64,000 nucleotides of DNA from Collinsella stercoris DSM 13279 (GTDB taxonomy: Bacteria > Actinomycetota > Coriobacteriia > Coriobacteriales > Coriobacteriaceae), in contig NZ_CP085935.1 in NCBI RefSeq assembly GCF_020735465.1, positions 1,984,001-2,048,000 on the forward strand, written 5' to 3'. Both the position numbers and the translations under genes were made by a program. The notes beneath the pieces are model-generated. The model had not been told where the DNA came from. It did not search any database and worked only from the letters and a program-made list of their open reading frames with translations. This document shows, one piece after another, positions 1-8,884 of this stretch (within the stretch, counting starts at the first letter, position 1; each line of letters opens with the position of its first letter).

Positions 1-780
1 GTGCTCAAAAAGGACCCGAGCTTTACCGATATCGTCTCCGAACTTGACGCCGACATCCTCGGCCTGCAGGAGACCAAGCTGCAGGAGGGGCAAGTCGAAA
101 TCGACCTGCCCGGGTACCACCAGGTTTGGAGCTACGCCGAGCGCAAGGGCTACTCAGGCACCGCCGTCTTTACCCGCGATGAGCCGCTCTCCGTTCGCCA
201 CGCCGACGCCGTGCTCGCCGCCGGCCGTGCCGCGGGACTCACCGACGACCAGCTCGAGCTCGTCGCCGTCGCCGCGACCGAGGGCCGCGTGTGCGCCCTC
301 GAGTTCGAGCGCTTTTGGTTCGTCGATGTCTACACCCCCAACGCGCAGGGCGAACTCGCGCGCCTCGACACGCGCATGGCCTGGGATGACGCCTACCGCG
401 CGTTCCTGCTCTCGCTCGAGGACGAGACGGGCAAGCCCGTGGTGACCTGCGGCGACTTCAACGTCGCTCATAACGAGATCGACCTCAAGAACCCCAAGAG
501 CAACCGCGGCAACGCCGGCTTTTCCGACGAGGAGCGCAGCAAGTTCGTCGAGCTGCTGGACGCCGGCTACACCGACACGTTCCGCGCCGCGAACCCCGAC
601 CTTGAGGGCGCGTACAGCTGGTGGAGCTACCGCTTCAACGCGCGCAAGAACAACGCCGGGTGGCGCATCGACTACTTCCTGGTGAGCGACTCGATTGCGG
701 ACCGCGTGCGCGCCACGGGCATCCGCAGCGACATCTTTGGCAGCGACCACTGCCCCGTCACGCTTGAGATCGGGCTGTAA
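1..780 (+). CDS. xth: Exodeoxyribonuclease III / AP endonuclease, 5' end cut by window
   Basis: Exonuclease III family (EEP fold), which cleaves DNA at abasic sites and removes 3' blocking groups in base-excision repair. Visible family motifs are QETKLQEG near codon 23 (metal-binding Glu), GDFN at codons 151-154 and SDHCP at codons 248-252, with the catalytic Asp-His pair at 249-250. The reading frame is open from base 1. The family normally begins with about 14 further residues carrying the ISWNVNGLR-type strand, so the GTG at base 1 is very probably an internal Val codon and the real start lies outside the window. The C-terminus is complete. No operon partner follows, because the next gene is on the other strand. 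Confidence 0.93.
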   Translation: MLKKDPSFTDIVSELDADILGLQETKLQEGQVEIDLPGYHQVWSYAERKGYSGTAVFTRDEPLSVRHADAVLAAGRAAGLTDDQLELVAVAATEGRVCALEFERFWFVDVYTPNAQGELARLDTRMAWDDAYRAFLLSLEDETGKPVVTCGDFNVAHNEIDLKNPKSNRGNAGFSDEERSKFVELLDAGYTDTFRAANPDLEGAYSWWSYRFNARKNNAGWRIDYFLVSDSIADRVRATGIRSDIFGSDHCPVTLEIGL

Positions 781-975
781 GCTCTCTTGTAAAAACGGCA
801 GATGTCGGCGGCCAAGACGCGCTCATGCCTCCACCTCGCGTTGCGCGCCGGTGTACCGACGCCCTCACACCACCGTTGACGAAATTGAGATGTCGAAATC
901 CAAGCGTTCAGATCACGTGATATTCGACATTTCAGCCATATTGCATGACGCCTTGCCACGCACCTTGAATGTCGA

Positions 976-1724
976 TCATCCACGACCGTTGCCCAGCAGC
1001 GCCAACGTCGCCTCGTGCTGCGCCTCCGACCCCGCCAAGCCGAGTATGTCGCCCGCACACAGGGGCATGTCCGCCTCGATGGCGAACTCTATCTCGTCAT
1101 CGCGGCGCAGGGCGACCGCCTGCGCACCCGTCTTCGCACGCAGCTGCAAGTCGGCAAACGTACTGCCCGCCGCTACCCCGTTTGCCGGAACGGTCATCCA
1201 GCGCAGATTCGTATCGGGGACGGCCGAGAACAGGTCGACCACCGTGAGCAGGTCCTCCACGATAAGCCATCCGGTGGCGATCCTGCCCCCGTCAGTGCCG
1301 GCAAGACCGGCATCGGCAAGGTTCTTGATGAGCACGACCGTCGAGGCGATGGACACCGAAAACCCCAACATCACGCCCGCCTCAAGCGGCCAACCGAGCG
1401 CAAGCCCCACGCCGCAACCGGCTAGGGTGCCCAACGCGGTCTGCAGCAGCGCCCCCGGTACCGCCACGCCGCGGACGGTCATGAGGTCGTCGAAGGAAAA
1501 ATGCAGGCCGGTGCCGAACATCATGAACATGACGCCCACCTCGGCGAGTTGGCTCATGGCGTGCGAGTCGCCTATAAACCAGGGGTGAAGGGACCTACCG
1601 CAAGACCTCCGAGTAGGTCGCCCACCACCGGCGGCAGGCGCACCATGCGGGCGATGATGCCGCCCAGGAAGGCCGCGACGAGGGCCACGACAAATGTGGC
1701 GAGAAGAATGCTGTCTTGGTGCAT
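976..1724 (-). pseudogene. Decayed CPA2-family K+/H+ (KefB/YbaL-like) antiporter
   Basis: Remnant of a monovalent cation:proton antiporter of the CPA2 family. A good start (ATG at 1724 with a GGAGG-type ribosome site) opens into a typical first helix (ILLATFVVALVAAFLGG) followed by RLPPVVGDLLGG. The frame is lost near 1575-1580: the start frame reads GPFTPGL and stops, while the neighbouring frame resumes with IGDSHAMSQLAEVGVMFMMF. The second frame runs through LIVEDLLTVV and jumps straight to a C-terminal TrkA-C-like stretch (AGSTFADLQLRAKTGAQAVA). Most of the transmembrane core and any TrkA-N domain are therefore missing. One frameshift plus a large internal deletion make a functional transporter unlikely. 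The family is clear; the precise substrate is not. Confidence 0.8.
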
Positions 1725-1879
1725 GGGTCCTCCGAACGGGGGCGCTAATGAACGGGATGTGCAGGGGCTGCCGTATCAGCTTATCCAGCGTGTCGAGGAT
1801 GTATGCACGGGACTCCGCTCCTTTTACGCAGGCGAGCCTTTCTCTGCATCCAGCCGCGTCCGCGCGGAAAAGCCCCGAA

Positions 1880-2839
1880 TCACCGGCAACGAACGTCAAA
1901 TTTGCGCACCACTCGCGCGATGCGGAGGGTCCACGGCCGATACAGTACGAGCAAAAACACCGCCGTGGCCACGCCGTGCACCACGTCAAAAGGAAGCGAT
2001 GCCGCGACGTACGCGATCGCACCTGGCACGGTAAGCGGACGCACAAAGCCCAACACCCCGTACGCGTTGATAACCACGCCATAGAGCAAACCGGATAGCA
2101 GACCGAACGCCACGAGCAGCACAGCCTTGACACGCTCGGAGCGCCCAATCCGTGATGCGAGGGGCGCTGAACCACCATCCTTGCCATTAACGCGACGCCC
2201 GCGGGGAGCGGACGCATCTGGGAAAACCCCCATATCGGCAAGGACACCGCCCAGATATCCAATCAGGCCCCAGGCGTACATCTGCCAGGGACTCCACAAC
2301 CCCTGTCCAAAAAAGAAGTTGCTCGCGAGCGCCGCCAACGCACCCACCATGAACCCGCTGCGCCGCCCCAGCGTCCCTCCGGCGATGATCGCAATGGCCG
2401 AAACAGGCTTGAAATCCGGAATCGGCGCAAACAGGATGCGTCCCGCCGCAGCAAGGGCAGCAAGCACGAGCGTGGGCATGATCTGGCGGAGCGCCGGCTT
2501 GCTCGCCTCGTAGCCCGCAAAGAACAGCGCCAAAACCACCGTGACCACCAGCATCATGAGCAGTGCGGTCTGCGCAAAACCAGCCACGAGCGCGACGCCC
2601 ATGGCGATCGGCACCGCAGCGAGCAGCAGCGCCTCGAAGATGCCACCCGGGCCATGGGGGCGACCGTCGTCGTGCGACGTGCGAGGGTCAGACGCGGCGC
2701 GAGAGCCTGGCGCCGCACCGGGGTCAGACGCCGCGCGAGGGTCGGGCGCCGCACCAGCCATCGTGAACCGCCCTCGAGATGCGCCCCCGGAGCCGAGCCC
2801 CTTCCCGCCGTCGGAATGCTCGCGAATCCTCATGCGCAT
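1880..2839 (-). CDS. ECF transporter substrate-binding membrane subunit (S component)
   Basis: Integral membrane substrate-binding subunit of an energy-coupling-factor importer. After about 60 low-complexity residues (Ala/Pro/Asp/Ser, with near-repeats such as AASDPGAAPGSRAASDP) come several hydrophobic helices and the blocks FKPVSAIAIIAGG and FFFGQGLWSPWQMYAWGLIG. These blocks resemble the CbrT/DUF6580 type linked to cobalamin-like vitamins; the substrate is inferred only. The start at 2839 is chosen because its ATG overlaps the TGA of the upstream ATPase (ATGA), implying translational coupling; the in-frame ATG at 2833 is the alternative. It is the last gene of the ecfT-ecfA-ecfS operon. 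The repeat-rich N-terminal extension is unusual for an S component. Confidence 0.8.
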   Translation of the reverse strand: MRMRIREHSDGGKGLGSGGASRGRFTMAGAAPDPRAASDPGAAPGSRAASDPRTSHDDGRPHGPGGIFEALLLAAVPIAMGVALVAGFAQTALLMMLVVTVVLALFFAGYEASKPALRQIMPTLVLAALAAAGRILFAPIPDFKPVSAIAIIAGGTLGRRSGFMVGALAALASNFFFGQGLWSPWQMYAWGLIGYLGGVLADMGVFPDASAPRGRRVNGKDGGSAPLASRIGRSERVKAVLLVAFGLLSGLLYGVVINAYGVLGFVRPLTVPGAIAYVAASLPFDVVHGVATAVFLLVLYRPWTLRIARVVRKFDVRCR

Positions 2840-4353
2840 CACAACCGGTAAAACAGGTTGTTGCGGAAGAACTCGTCGACCGGCTCGGTGCACGCAACCT
2901 CGCCGTCGAACAGCAGCGACATGCGATCCGCGACCGCAGACGCGAACTCGAGGTCGTGCGTCGCCATCACGATGGTCGCACCGCCCCGGCGCGCCTCGTC
3001 CACCAGGCGGGCAACTTCTTTACGCGCTGTGCGATCGAGCCCCTTGGTGGGCTCATCGAGCAACAGCAGCTGGGGGCCAACCAAAAGAACCTTGCCCAAG
3101 GCAAGCAGCTGACGCTGGCCACCCGACAAATCATAGGGATGTCGATCCGCGCACGAGGCAAGGCCCAGCCGGGAGAGCATCGCCTGCGCCTCGGCGACGC
3201 CATACGCGCCAATGCCCGCCCACTCCATGAGCTCATCCTCCACGCACTCACACGCGAACAATGCCTTTGGATCTTGCGGGAGCAGGGCCTTTTTCGTCGG
3301 GATAACGCGAAGCGCACCGCGGTTCGCGCGGCGCACCCCCGCCATCAGCGCCAACAGGGTCGACTTGCCACTCCCGTTGCCACCCACGAGCGCGTGGACC
3401 TCGCCTGTCGTCACGGAAATGTCCAACCCGCGCAACACCCAGTCGGCATCGCGCTCATAGCGAGCCCACACGCCCCTGGCATCGACGGCGGGTGTAATCG
3501 AAAAACCAGCTCGAGCACCGCCGAAGGACGGTCCACCGCGGCGCTGCCCAGCAGGGCGTTCGATATCCGCCATGGACTCAGCGGGCGCATCCGAAACCGA
3601 TCCCGACCTCCCCTGACGTCGCCCGCACACCCCTTCGAGATCGCGGCCCTTCTTGAGCTCCGCCAAGTCCTCAATCTCGCGAACACTCCCGTCGCGCAGT
3701 TCGTACGCGCACGTCGCGTAATCCGCCATCAGATCGGGCGCGTGCGTGGCGACCATCACCGTACAGCCCAACTCACGGTTGACGCGAAACAGCGCGTGCA
3801 AAAAGTTCTTGGTCGCAATGGGGTCGAGCTGCGCCGCCGGCTCGTCCAAAAGCAGCAGGCGCGGCTGCATCACCAACGTCGACGCAAGCGCCAGCAACTG
3901 TTTGCGTCCGCCCGAAAGGGCGTCCGTCGGGCTGTGGAACCAATCTCCCATGCCAAAAAAATACCCCGCCTCGGCGACGCGCCGGCGCATTTCGGCAGCA
4001 GGAACGCCTAGATTCTCCAGGCCGAACGCCATCTCATGCCACACGCTGTCGCACACGATCTGGTTGTCGGGATCCTGAAAGACAAACCCAACCGTACGGG
4101 CGGATTCCTCGTTGCTCAGATCCTCGACGTTGCGGCCAAACACCCGAACCGACCCCCGCTTGCTGCCGGCAGGGGCGATCTGGGGCTTCACGAGGGACAG
4201 CATGGTAGATTTACCCGATCCGGTATCGCCCACCAACAGCGCGAACGAGCCCTGTGCAACGTCAAGGTCCACACCACGCAGGACCTCTTCCGTGACGCCC
4301 GCATGGGTAAATGAAAGGCCCTTGAGCTCTAAGGCCAACACGGTCCCGCTCAT
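2839..4353 (-). CDS. ECF transporter ATPase, two fused ABC domains
   Basis: Tandem ABC ATPase equivalent to a fused EcfA1-EcfA2, powering the adjacent EcfT/S-component vitamin importer at the inner face of the membrane. Domain 1 (about residues 10-220) has Walker A GDTGSGKST, signature LSGGRKQLL and Walker B LLLLDEPAAQLD. Domain 2 (about 290-490) has Walker A GGNGSGKST, signature LSGGQRQLL and Walker B LLLLDEPTKGLD. Both sites look intact. A Gly/Arg/Ser-rich linker of about 70 residues separates them. The 504-residue length is near that of YkoD-type fused ATPases. The gene overlaps ecfT by 4 bp at its 5' end and the S component by 1 bp at its 3' end, so the three are expressed as one unit. 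Confidence 0.92.
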   Translation of the reverse strand: MSGTVLALELKGLSFTHAGVTEEVLRGVDLDVAQGSFALLVGDTGSGKSTMLSLVKPQIAPAGSKRGSVRVFGRNVEDLSNEESARTVGFVFQDPDNQIVCDSVWHEMAFGLENLGVPAAEMRRRVAEAGYFFGMGDWFHSPTDALSGGRKQLLALASTLVMQPRLLLLDEPAAQLDPIATKNFLHALFRVNRELGCTVMVATHAPDLMADYATCAYELRDGSVREIEDLAELKKGRDLEGVCGRRQGRSGSVSDAPAESMADIERPAGQRRGGPSFGGARAGFSITPAVDARGVWARYERDADWVLRGLDISVTTGEVHALVGGNGSGKSTLLALMAGVRRANRGALRVIPTKKALLPQDPKALFACECVEDELMEWAGIGAYGVAEAQAMLSRLGLASCADRHPYDLSGGQRQLLALGKVLLVGPQLLLLDEPTKGLDRTARKEVARLVDEARRGGATIVMATHDLEFASAVADRMSLLFDGEVACTEPVDEFFRNNLFYRL

Positions 4354-5486
4354 GAGAACCTCCTCGTCTCATATAGGTGCAAAGCGGCAGGGACGAACAT
4401 CCAGACGGCATAGGGCACATAGCCCCACCACGCACGGATAGGCGCAAGCCGCGGGTAGAACTCGTATGCGTTGGTCGCGGTCCAGCTTGCCCATATGCAT
4501 ACGGCGGCAGCGACCGTCAACACCAGTAAAACGGCGGCGTCGCGCAGCGTGAAACGATACGGCAGGTACGTGGTTCTCTGCCGGCGAGCGCCCCATCCGC
4601 GGGCGCGCATGGCGTCAGCCGTCTCGAGGGAATCCTCCATCGCCCACCCCATGAGCACGGAGCTCTGCCGCAGGCGGCCCTTCACTCGATTCGATAGGCG
4701 GCCCGTCACCCGATCTGACAGGCGGACCGGCATCCGATACGACAGGCGGACCGGCATCCGATCCGATGGGCAGCCCGTCACTCGATCTGACAGGCGCCTC
4801 GCACGAAGGAGGCGCGCCGGTTCGTGGCGGCGCCCGGGTGTGGTCGCTGCTGCGCCGGTTTCCCCAAGCATCGACGCGCGGGCCCCTCCGGACATCGACT
4901 CCCCGGCCTCTCCAGGTATCGACGCCCCGGGCATCGACGCGGCGGCCTCCCCGGGCGCTGATGCGCTGGCTTCCCCAGACGCCGATACACCGCCCTCGGA
5001 GGGGGCACAACCAAAGCCCATGCAACTCAACGCCACATCTTGCACCGCGGCGATCGTGCGACCCTGGCGCACGAACCGCGGCACCAAGCGCATCGTCATG
5101 GACACCATCAGGGCCACCGTGGGAACCACGTTCCCCAGCAGCCCCAAGACCTTGTCGTAGCTCAACATGGTGGACCCGATGCCGAACCACTGCGCGCTCG
5201 CCACGAACAACCCCGCCATCGCGCAACCGTATAGCAGGCTCTCCGCATACACCGGCCTGCCGAACAGGTCAAACAACTCCGTCGATCCCATGGAAACAAA
5301 CAGGGGGTTCACCAAACCGATAACCAGCACCACAGGGAGCTGCCAGCGCAGGGACAACGCCGCCGTACGCCATCCGCGCACGCAGGCGCCATACGCCAAC
5401 CCGCCGGCGAACGAGAGCGCAATCAGCAGCGGATGCATGGAAAACATGGTGAGGCCGAGCGTGACCGCAAGGTATGCGGCGGGCAC
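4350..5486 (-). CDS. ecfT: ECF transporter transmembrane coupling subunit EcfT, repeat-expanded, start uncertain
   Basis: EcfT scaffold that links the S component to the ATPases. Helices fill about residues 1-130 and 310-370. The coupling region is present: RLVPRFVRQGRTIAAV, then after a long insertion ETADAMRARGWG, the A-R-G coupling motif. The insertion (about 155-285) has an Ala/Ser/Gly/Glu-rich part and about five copies of an octapeptide like RLSDRVTG, encoded by 24-bp repeats at about 4670-4795. The GTG at 5486 has no ribosome site. The same frame continues upstream with FETRHPAVPAAYL, a typical EcfT N-terminus, but meets no start codon before a run of seven G (5542-5548, minus strand). 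The true start may lie beyond a frameshift there. The 3' end overlaps ecfA by 4 bp. Confidence 0.8.
   Translation of the reverse strand: MPAAYLAVTLGLTMFSMHPLLIALSFAGGLAYGACVRGWRTAALSLRWQLPVVLVIGLVNPLFVSMGSTELFDLFGRPVYAESLLYGCAMAGLFVASAQWFGIGSTMLSYDKVLGLLGNVVPTVALMVSMTMRLVPRFVRQGRTIAAVQDVALSCMGFGCAPSEGGVSASGEASASAPGEAAASMPGASIPGEAGESMSGGARASMLGETGAAATTPGRRHEPARLLRARRLSDRVTGCPSDRMPVRLSYRMPVRLSDRVTGRLSNRVKGRLRQSSVLMGWAMEDSLETADAMRARGWGARRQRTTYLPYRFTLRDAAVLLVLTVAAAVCIWASWTATNAYEFYPRLAPIRAWWGYVPYAVWMFVPAALHLYETRRFS
4670..4795 (-). repeat. 24-bp tandem repeats inside ecfT
   Basis: About five imperfect head-to-tail copies of a 24-bp unit built around CCGATCTGACAGGCGG. They encode octapeptides RLSD/YRV/MT/P-V/G without breaking the reading frame. 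They lie in the cytoplasmic loop between the two EcfT coupling helices. Confidence 0.8.
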
Positions 5487-5673
5487 GGCGGGATGCCGAG
5501 TTTCAAAAGCCGTATGTCGAATCGAGCGAGCCGTGCGCCCACCCCCCCTATCCCTATGGCAATTGCACGCGCATCGCGCGGCGCATACGTCGAGCCCTTC
5601 CCCGCTGCGGTATCATCGACCTGTCTGCGCGCCGGGCGCGCAGGAACCTGCAACCAATCTTGGGGAGCCTCGT

Positions 5674-7074
5674 ATGGATGTTACCGCGATTGTAATGGCC
5701 GCCGGTGAAGGCACACGCATGAAGTCCAATCATGCCAAGGTGTCTCACAAGATTTTGGGAAAACCCATGGCATGCTGGGTGATCGACGCCGCGCTCGAGG
5801 CGGGGTGCAACCGCGTGGTCGTGGTGGTGGGCAGCCATTCCGACGAGGTCCGCGCCCTCATCGCCGACGCTTACGAGGGCACGCCGCACGCGAGCGCCAT
5901 CGAGTGCGTCGAGCAGGCCGAGCGCCTGGGCACCGGCCATGCCGTGCGCACCGCACTTGAGGCGACCGGCATCAACGCCGGGCCCGTCGTAGTGCTGAAC
6001 GGCGACCTGCCCCTTATCCAGGCCCAGACCATCCGCACCTTCGCCGAGACGGTCTCCGGCGGCGCGCATGCCGGCGCGGTCCTCACCTTCACCCCGCCCG
6101 TGCCCTTTGGCTACGGCCGCATCGAACTCGACGCCGACGGCGGCGTGAACCGCATCATCGAGCAGAAGGACTGCACGCCCGAGCAGAACGCCGAGCTCCT
6201 CGAGTGCAATGCGGGCTGCTACGCCTTCGACGGCGCGCTGTTGGCCGCCCACATCGGCGAGATCACGAACGACAACGCCCAGGCCGAGTACTACTTGCCC
6301 GACATGGTCGAGATCCTGAAGAGCCACGGCCACGGCGTGACCATCTTCCACTGCGACGATTACCGCGATGGCCTGGGTGTGAACTCGCGCGTCCAGCTCG
6401 CCGAGCTCACCGCCATCGCGCGCGACCGCATCAACGAGCGCCTCATGACCGAGGGCGTCACGTTCATCGACCCCGCACAGGCCTGGATCGACCCCGACGC
6501 GCGCATCGGCCGCGATACCGTCGTGTGGCCCCAGACGCACCTCATCGGCGCGTGCACCGTTGGCGAGGGCTGCCAACTCGGACCCAACACGCGCCTCACG
6601 GATGCCCGTGTTGGCAACGACTGCGTGCTCGACGAGACGGTCGGCATCGATGTGGTTATCGAAAACGGCGTCACGTGCGGCCCGCGCTGTTACCTGCGTC
6701 AGGGCACCCACCTGCTTGACCGCGCGCATGTGGGCACGCACGTGGAGATCAAGAAGTCCACGATCGGCGAGGGCTCCAAGGTTCCCCACCTCTCCTACAT
6801 TGGCGACACGACCATGGGCAGCGACGTCAACGTGGGCGCAGGCTCCATCACCTGCAACTACGACGGCAAGAACAAGAACGCGACGGTCATCGGCGACCGC
6901 GTGTTCATCGGCTCCGACACCATGATGGTCGCGCCCGTGAACATCGGAGACGACGCCATCACCGGCGCGAGCAGCTGCATCACGCGCGACGTGCCCTCCG
7001 GCGCGCTCGGCCTGGAGCGCAGCGACCAGCGCATCCTCGAGGGCTACACCGAGCGTCGTCGCGCCCGCCTGTAG
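5674..7074 (+). CDS. glmU: Bifunctional GlmU: UDP-GlcNAc pyrophosphorylase / glucosamine-1-P acetyltransferase
   Basis: Catalyses the last two steps of UDP-N-acetylglucosamine synthesis, feeding peptidoglycan and other glycans in the cytoplasm. The N-terminal uridyltransferase domain (1-230) carries the nucleotide loop MAAGEGTRMKS and the EYYLPD motif. The C-terminal left-handed beta-helix (about 250-455) carries NVGAGSITCNYDG and the catalytic His372 in VPHLSYIGD. The 466-residue length fits the family (E. coli 456). The frame is open upstream to 5167, but the ATG at 5674 is used: it has GGGGAG 6-7 bases upstream and begins exactly at the conserved MDVTAIVMAAGEG. It is divergent from ecfT and ends at a strong terminator. 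Confidence 0.97.
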   Translation: MDVTAIVMAAGEGTRMKSNHAKVSHKILGKPMACWVIDAALEAGCNRVVVVVGSHSDEVRALIADAYEGTPHASAIECVEQAERLGTGHAVRTALEATGINAGPVVVLNGDLPLIQAQTIRTFAETVSGGAHAGAVLTFTPPVPFGYGRIELDADGGVNRIIEQKDCTPEQNAELLECNAGCYAFDGALLAAHIGEITNDNAQAEYYLPDMVEILKSHGHGVTIFHCDDYRDGLGVNSRVQLAELTAIARDRINERLMTEGVTFIDPAQAWIDPDARIGRDTVVWPQTHLIGACTVGEGCQLGPNTRLTDARVGNDCVLDETVGIDVVIENGVTCGPRCYLRQGTHLLDRAHVGTHVEIKKSTIGEGSKVPHLSYIGDTTMGSDVNVGAGSITCNYDGKNKNATVIGDRVFIGSDTMMVAPVNIGDDAITGASSCITRDVPSGALGLERSDQRILEGYTERRRARL

Positions 7075-7140
7075 GCCAGCGACGTCCTTGCGCCGGCAAG
7101 CGATCGTCTGTCCAAGCGCATTGCAGAGCCCCGTCTTTTG

Positions 7141-7177
7141 CGACCCGCATCCCCCGGTGCGGGTCGTTTTGTTTTGA
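7141..7177 (+). terminator. Rho-independent terminator after glmU
   Basis: Perfect 9-bp stem CGACCCGCA / TGCGGGTCG with an 8-base loop, followed by TTTTGTTTTG. It separates glmU from prs. Confidence 0.88.
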
Positions 7178-7270
7178 AGTTACGTTTGGTGCGGTATCAG
7201 CGCTGCATTAACGTTCAATCTGGCTAATATATAGAGCAGGTAAGGTGTCGTGGCGAATAAAGGAGAAGAC

Positions 7271-8257
7271 ATGCCGACAACCGATCCCAAGAAGACTGTG
7301 GATATGAACAAGATCCTCCGCGTCTATTCGGGTTCCTCCAACCGTCCGCTCGCAGAGAAGATCGCGAATCTGCTCGGTGTCGAGCTGTCCGGCCTGACGC
7401 TCAAGCAGTTCGCCAACGGCGAGATCTACGCCCGCTACGACGAGACCGTTCGTGGCGCCGACGTGTTCTTCATCCAGTCCGTCGCCGGCGGCAACGTCAA
7501 CGACATGCTGATGGAGCTCCTCATCGCCACCGATGCCGCCAAGCGCGCATCCGCCCGCTCCATCACCGCCGTCATCACCCACTACGGCTACGCCCGCCAG
7601 GACCGCAAGGCCGCCCCGCGCGAGCCCATCACCGCTCGCCTTGTGGCCAACCTGCTCGAGTGCGCCGGCGTTGACCGCATCATCACGCTTGACCTGCACC
7701 AGGGCCAGATCCAGGGCTTCTTCGACATCCCGGTGAACCACCTCTCCGCGCTGCCGCTGTTCGCCGACTACTACAACGCCATGAACTTCGACACCGACAA
7801 CCTCGTGGTCGTGTCCCCCGACGTGGGTCGCGCCAAGGCCGCCAAGAAGCTCTCCGACATGCTTGGCTGCAGCCTGGCCATCGCCCACAAGGGCCGTCCG
7901 CGCCACAACGCCGCCGAGGTCATGGGCATCATCGGCGACATCAAGGGCAAGACCTGCATCATCAACGACGACATGATCGACACCGCGGGCACCCTGTGCG
8001 CCAACGTCAAGGAGCTCAAGGAGCTGGGCGCCGGTGACATCTACGTGTGCGCCACCCACGGCATCTTCTCCGGCGAGGCCGTCCAGCGCCTGAACGACGC
8101 CCCCATCGTGGAGTGTGTGGTCACCGACGCCATTCCGGTTGAGGAGACGGGCAAGATCAAGACCATCTCCGTTGCCGGCGAGTTTGCCGAGACCATCTCC
8201 GCCGTGTACTACGAGCGCTCCGTCTCCTGCCTCGTGGGCGGCGACTTCGCGCTGTAA
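7271..8257 (+). CDS. prs: Ribose-phosphate pyrophosphokinase (PRPP synthetase)
   Basis: Makes PRPP from ribose-5-phosphate and ATP for nucleotide, His and Trp synthesis. Class I enzyme features: SGSSNRPLA at the N-terminus, the catalytic flexible loop YARQDRKAAPREPI, the LDLHQGQIQGFF metal/regulatory region and the PRPP loop DDMIDTAGT. The length is 328 residues (family about 315). The start at 7271 is preferred because AAGGAG lies 5-6 bases upstream; an in-frame GTG at 7250 has a poorer site. It is a monocistronic unit between a terminator and a 627-bp spacer. An AT-rich TAATATATAG about 40 bases upstream may be the -10 element. Confidence 0.96.
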   Translation: MPTTDPKKTVDMNKILRVYSGSSNRPLAEKIANLLGVELSGLTLKQFANGEIYARYDETVRGADVFFIQSVAGGNVNDMLMELLIATDAAKRASARSITAVITHYGYARQDRKAAPREPITARLVANLLECAGVDRIITLDLHQGQIQGFFDIPVNHLSALPLFADYYNAMNFDTDNLVVVSPDVGRAKAAKKLSDMLGCSLAIAHKGRPRHNAAEVMGIIGDIKGKTCIINDDMIDTAGTLCANVKELKELGAGDIYVCATHGIFSGEAVQRLNDAPIVECVVTDAIPVEETGKIKTISVAGEFAETISAVYYERSVSCLVGGDFAL

Positions 8258-8336
8258 GTCTCTATACTGCACTACGCTAGAACGGGCGCCCGTTTACTTT
8301 CACGCGCAACTGCTCCAAAGTGCGCACCTCAGAAGA

Positions 8337-8390
8337 GACTGCGGACGATAAGTCGGGCCGTCCGGGCGATCCGACTTATCGTCCGCAGTC
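8337..8390. repeat. Perfect 20-bp inverted repeat
   Basis: GACTGCGGACGATAAGTCGG at 8337-8356 is the exact reverse complement of 8371-8390, with a 14-base loop. No T-run follows on either strand, so it is more likely a REP-like palindrome or RNA-stabilising hairpin than a simple terminator. Confidence 0.85.
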
Positions 8391-8435
8391 TCCAGGAGGC
8401 CCGAAAAGGCTACGGAGGCCCACATGTTCGATTCG

Positions 8436-8470
8436 CACCTCAAATTGGGGACAGGCACTAACCTGAGGTG
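8436..8470. repeat. CACCTCAA-type palindromic repeat, diverged copy
   Basis: Begins CACCTCAAATTGGGGACAGG and ends CCTGAGGTG. The outer CACCTCA/TGAGGTG arms and the GGGACAG core match the two copies that flank dciA at 53869 and 54302; the inner arms have decayed here. Confidence 0.7.
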
Positions 8471-8573
8471 GTTCTTCATGATGTCGCATTGCGCTTTTCT
8501 CCGCTTTTGACCGTAAATCACATCGTTGACCCCGAATTTGGCCGATAAGAATATCGGCCAAGAGGTCATTTGT

Positions 8574-8720
8574 TGAAATGTGTGGGGTTCTTGACGCACT
8601 CGCCAAGTAGACCCCGAGTAGCCGCCTATCGCAAACTTCGCTACCTGCGGTTATTCGTTTTCCAAGTAGTCAAAAATAGGCCTCTACTCGCTGGGTCCTT
8701 GATAAACCCCGCACATTTTA
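8574..8720. repeat. Long imperfect inverted repeat, possible miniature element
   Basis: The outer arms TGAAATGTGTGGGGTT and AACCCCGCACATTTTA pair with two or three mismatches. Further in, GAGTAG/CTACTC and CCTAT/ATAGG blocks also pair. About 147 bp, no coding capacity. It resembles a decayed MITE or REP element; no flanking target duplication was recognised. Confidence 0.45.
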
Positions 8721-8884
8721 ATGACTGACCCCCTTTCCAATACGCCAACGGCCATTTTGGGGTTATTCTTGACGCGTTTGACACCATCGCGCGACACACG
8801 CACCATATTCAACAGCAAATTTTTATCAGTCGGCGAAGCGCTTCGCGGAGCGTTTTCGAGACCCATCAACAATAAGGAGGCCTT

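Larger units (their letters stand above)
8258..8884. other. 627-bp non-coding spacer with palindromic repeats
   Basis: No convincing gene. Short open frames on both strands coincide with repeats and lack ribosome sites. The spacer holds a perfect 20-bp inverted repeat (8337-8390), a member of the CACCTCAA palindrome family (8436-8470), a small GCCGAT/ATCGGC hairpin (8541-8559) and a long imperfect inverted repeat (8574-8720). The last 20 bases carry the pth ribosome site. Confidence 0.7.

Noticed and set aside
5167..5673. N-terminal extension of glmU to 5167
   Set aside because: The extension overlaps ecfT antisense, has no family similarity, and GlmU starts canonically at 5674 with a good ribosome site.
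5487..5673. Cobalamin or other vitamin riboswitch before ecfT
   Set aside because: The 187-bp spacer is too short and no conserved B12-box-like core was seen.
8300..8599. Minus-strand 99-codon frame in the prs-pth spacer
   Set aside because: Coincides with palindromic repeats, lacks a ribosome site, and has no family similarity.
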